From positions 1 to 5,890 of the forward strand of contig BNZQ01000080.1 of the NCBI GenBank assembly GCA_026001225.1: DNA of 5,890 bases, given 5' to 3'. The notes under the pieces are model-generated. The model saw nothing but the letters and a program-made list of their open reading frames with translations. It was not told the DNA's origin and made no database searches. Origin of the DNA: Clostridia bacterium. Its GTDB lineage: Bacteria; Bacillota; Clostridia; Christensenellales; DUVY01. Position numbers and translations under genes: made by a program. Each line of letters starts with the position of its first letter. Within the stretch, counting starts at the first letter, position 1. Of the stretch, positions 5,770-5,890 are shown piece by piece.

Positions 5770-5890
5770 GTATCCGCTGATCGCGGCTTGCTCCTATATC
5801 CGCGTTCATTCCGGCGCGGATTTTTATTTTTATCCGGAATATATCGTGCCGCAGCTTTTGATGCAGTGGCTGAGAAAGAGCGCGGAAAAC
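5764..5890 (+). repeat. 127-bp exact direct repeat, terminal copy; likely assembly or chimera junction
   Basis: Identical to 913-1039 in the same orientation, an offset of 4,851 bp. Here it is out of context: it replaces the uvrC continuation and, in the uvrC frame, reads an off-frame translation of the RES-LRR gene ([12 protein letters not shown]...). Its exact length of 127 bases up to the contig end equals a k-mer size commonly used in short-read assembly, which favours a graph-junction artefact over a true duplication. Confidence 0.9.

Overview
The window looks like one contig from an uncultured Gram-positive bacterium, most likely a Clostridia-type Firmicute. The basis is a clostridial-looking UvrC, BspA-type and Sel1-type repeat proteins, AAGGAG-type ribosome binding sites, and A/T-rich intergenic hairpins between moderately GC-rich genes. 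No rRNA, tRNA, CRISPR array, transposase or phage gene was seen. Taxonomy is inferred, not demonstrated.

Layout. Positions 1-94 hold, on the minus strand, an internal fragment of a HisC-like PLP aminotransferase, including its cofactor lysine. Its N-terminal half is missing and homology stops abruptly near 94. Everything else is on the plus strand. At 119-2110 is a 663-aa protein that appears to join an N-terminal helical region and a RES-like domain (NAD-consuming toxin fold) to a BspA-type leucine-rich repeat solenoid. Thirteen bases later, 2124-2915 encodes a short QueG-like protein with two [4Fe-4S] motifs. A strong hairpin (2944-2987) separates this pair from a 413-aa Sel1-repeat protein (3026-4267). 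Positions 4268-4509 carry a near-perfect long palindrome, a good extended -10 promoter, an A/T-rich hairpin and a 12-bp tandem repeat. uvrC starts at 4510 and runs to the end without its C-terminus.

The most important caution concerns both ends. The last 127 bases (5764-5890) are an exact copy of 913-1039, inside the RES-like domain, and replace the expected continuation of uvrC. A repeat of exactly 127 bases reaching the contig end is what a k=127 de Bruijn assembly leaves at a graph junction. With the abrupt hisC junction at the left, this suggests chimeric joins (for example from multiple-displacement amplification) or unresolved rearrangement. A real tandem duplication or a 4,851-bp circle is possible but less likely.

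The genes do not form an evident pathway. UvrC is nucleotide-excision repair housekeeping. The QueG-like protein may belong to queuosine or another Fe-S redox process. The RES-LRR protein and Sel1 protein are accessory repeat proteins. The RES-LRR fusion is the best candidate for unusual biology; no Xre-type antitoxin partner is visible, though the upstream neighbourhood may have been lost at the left junction.
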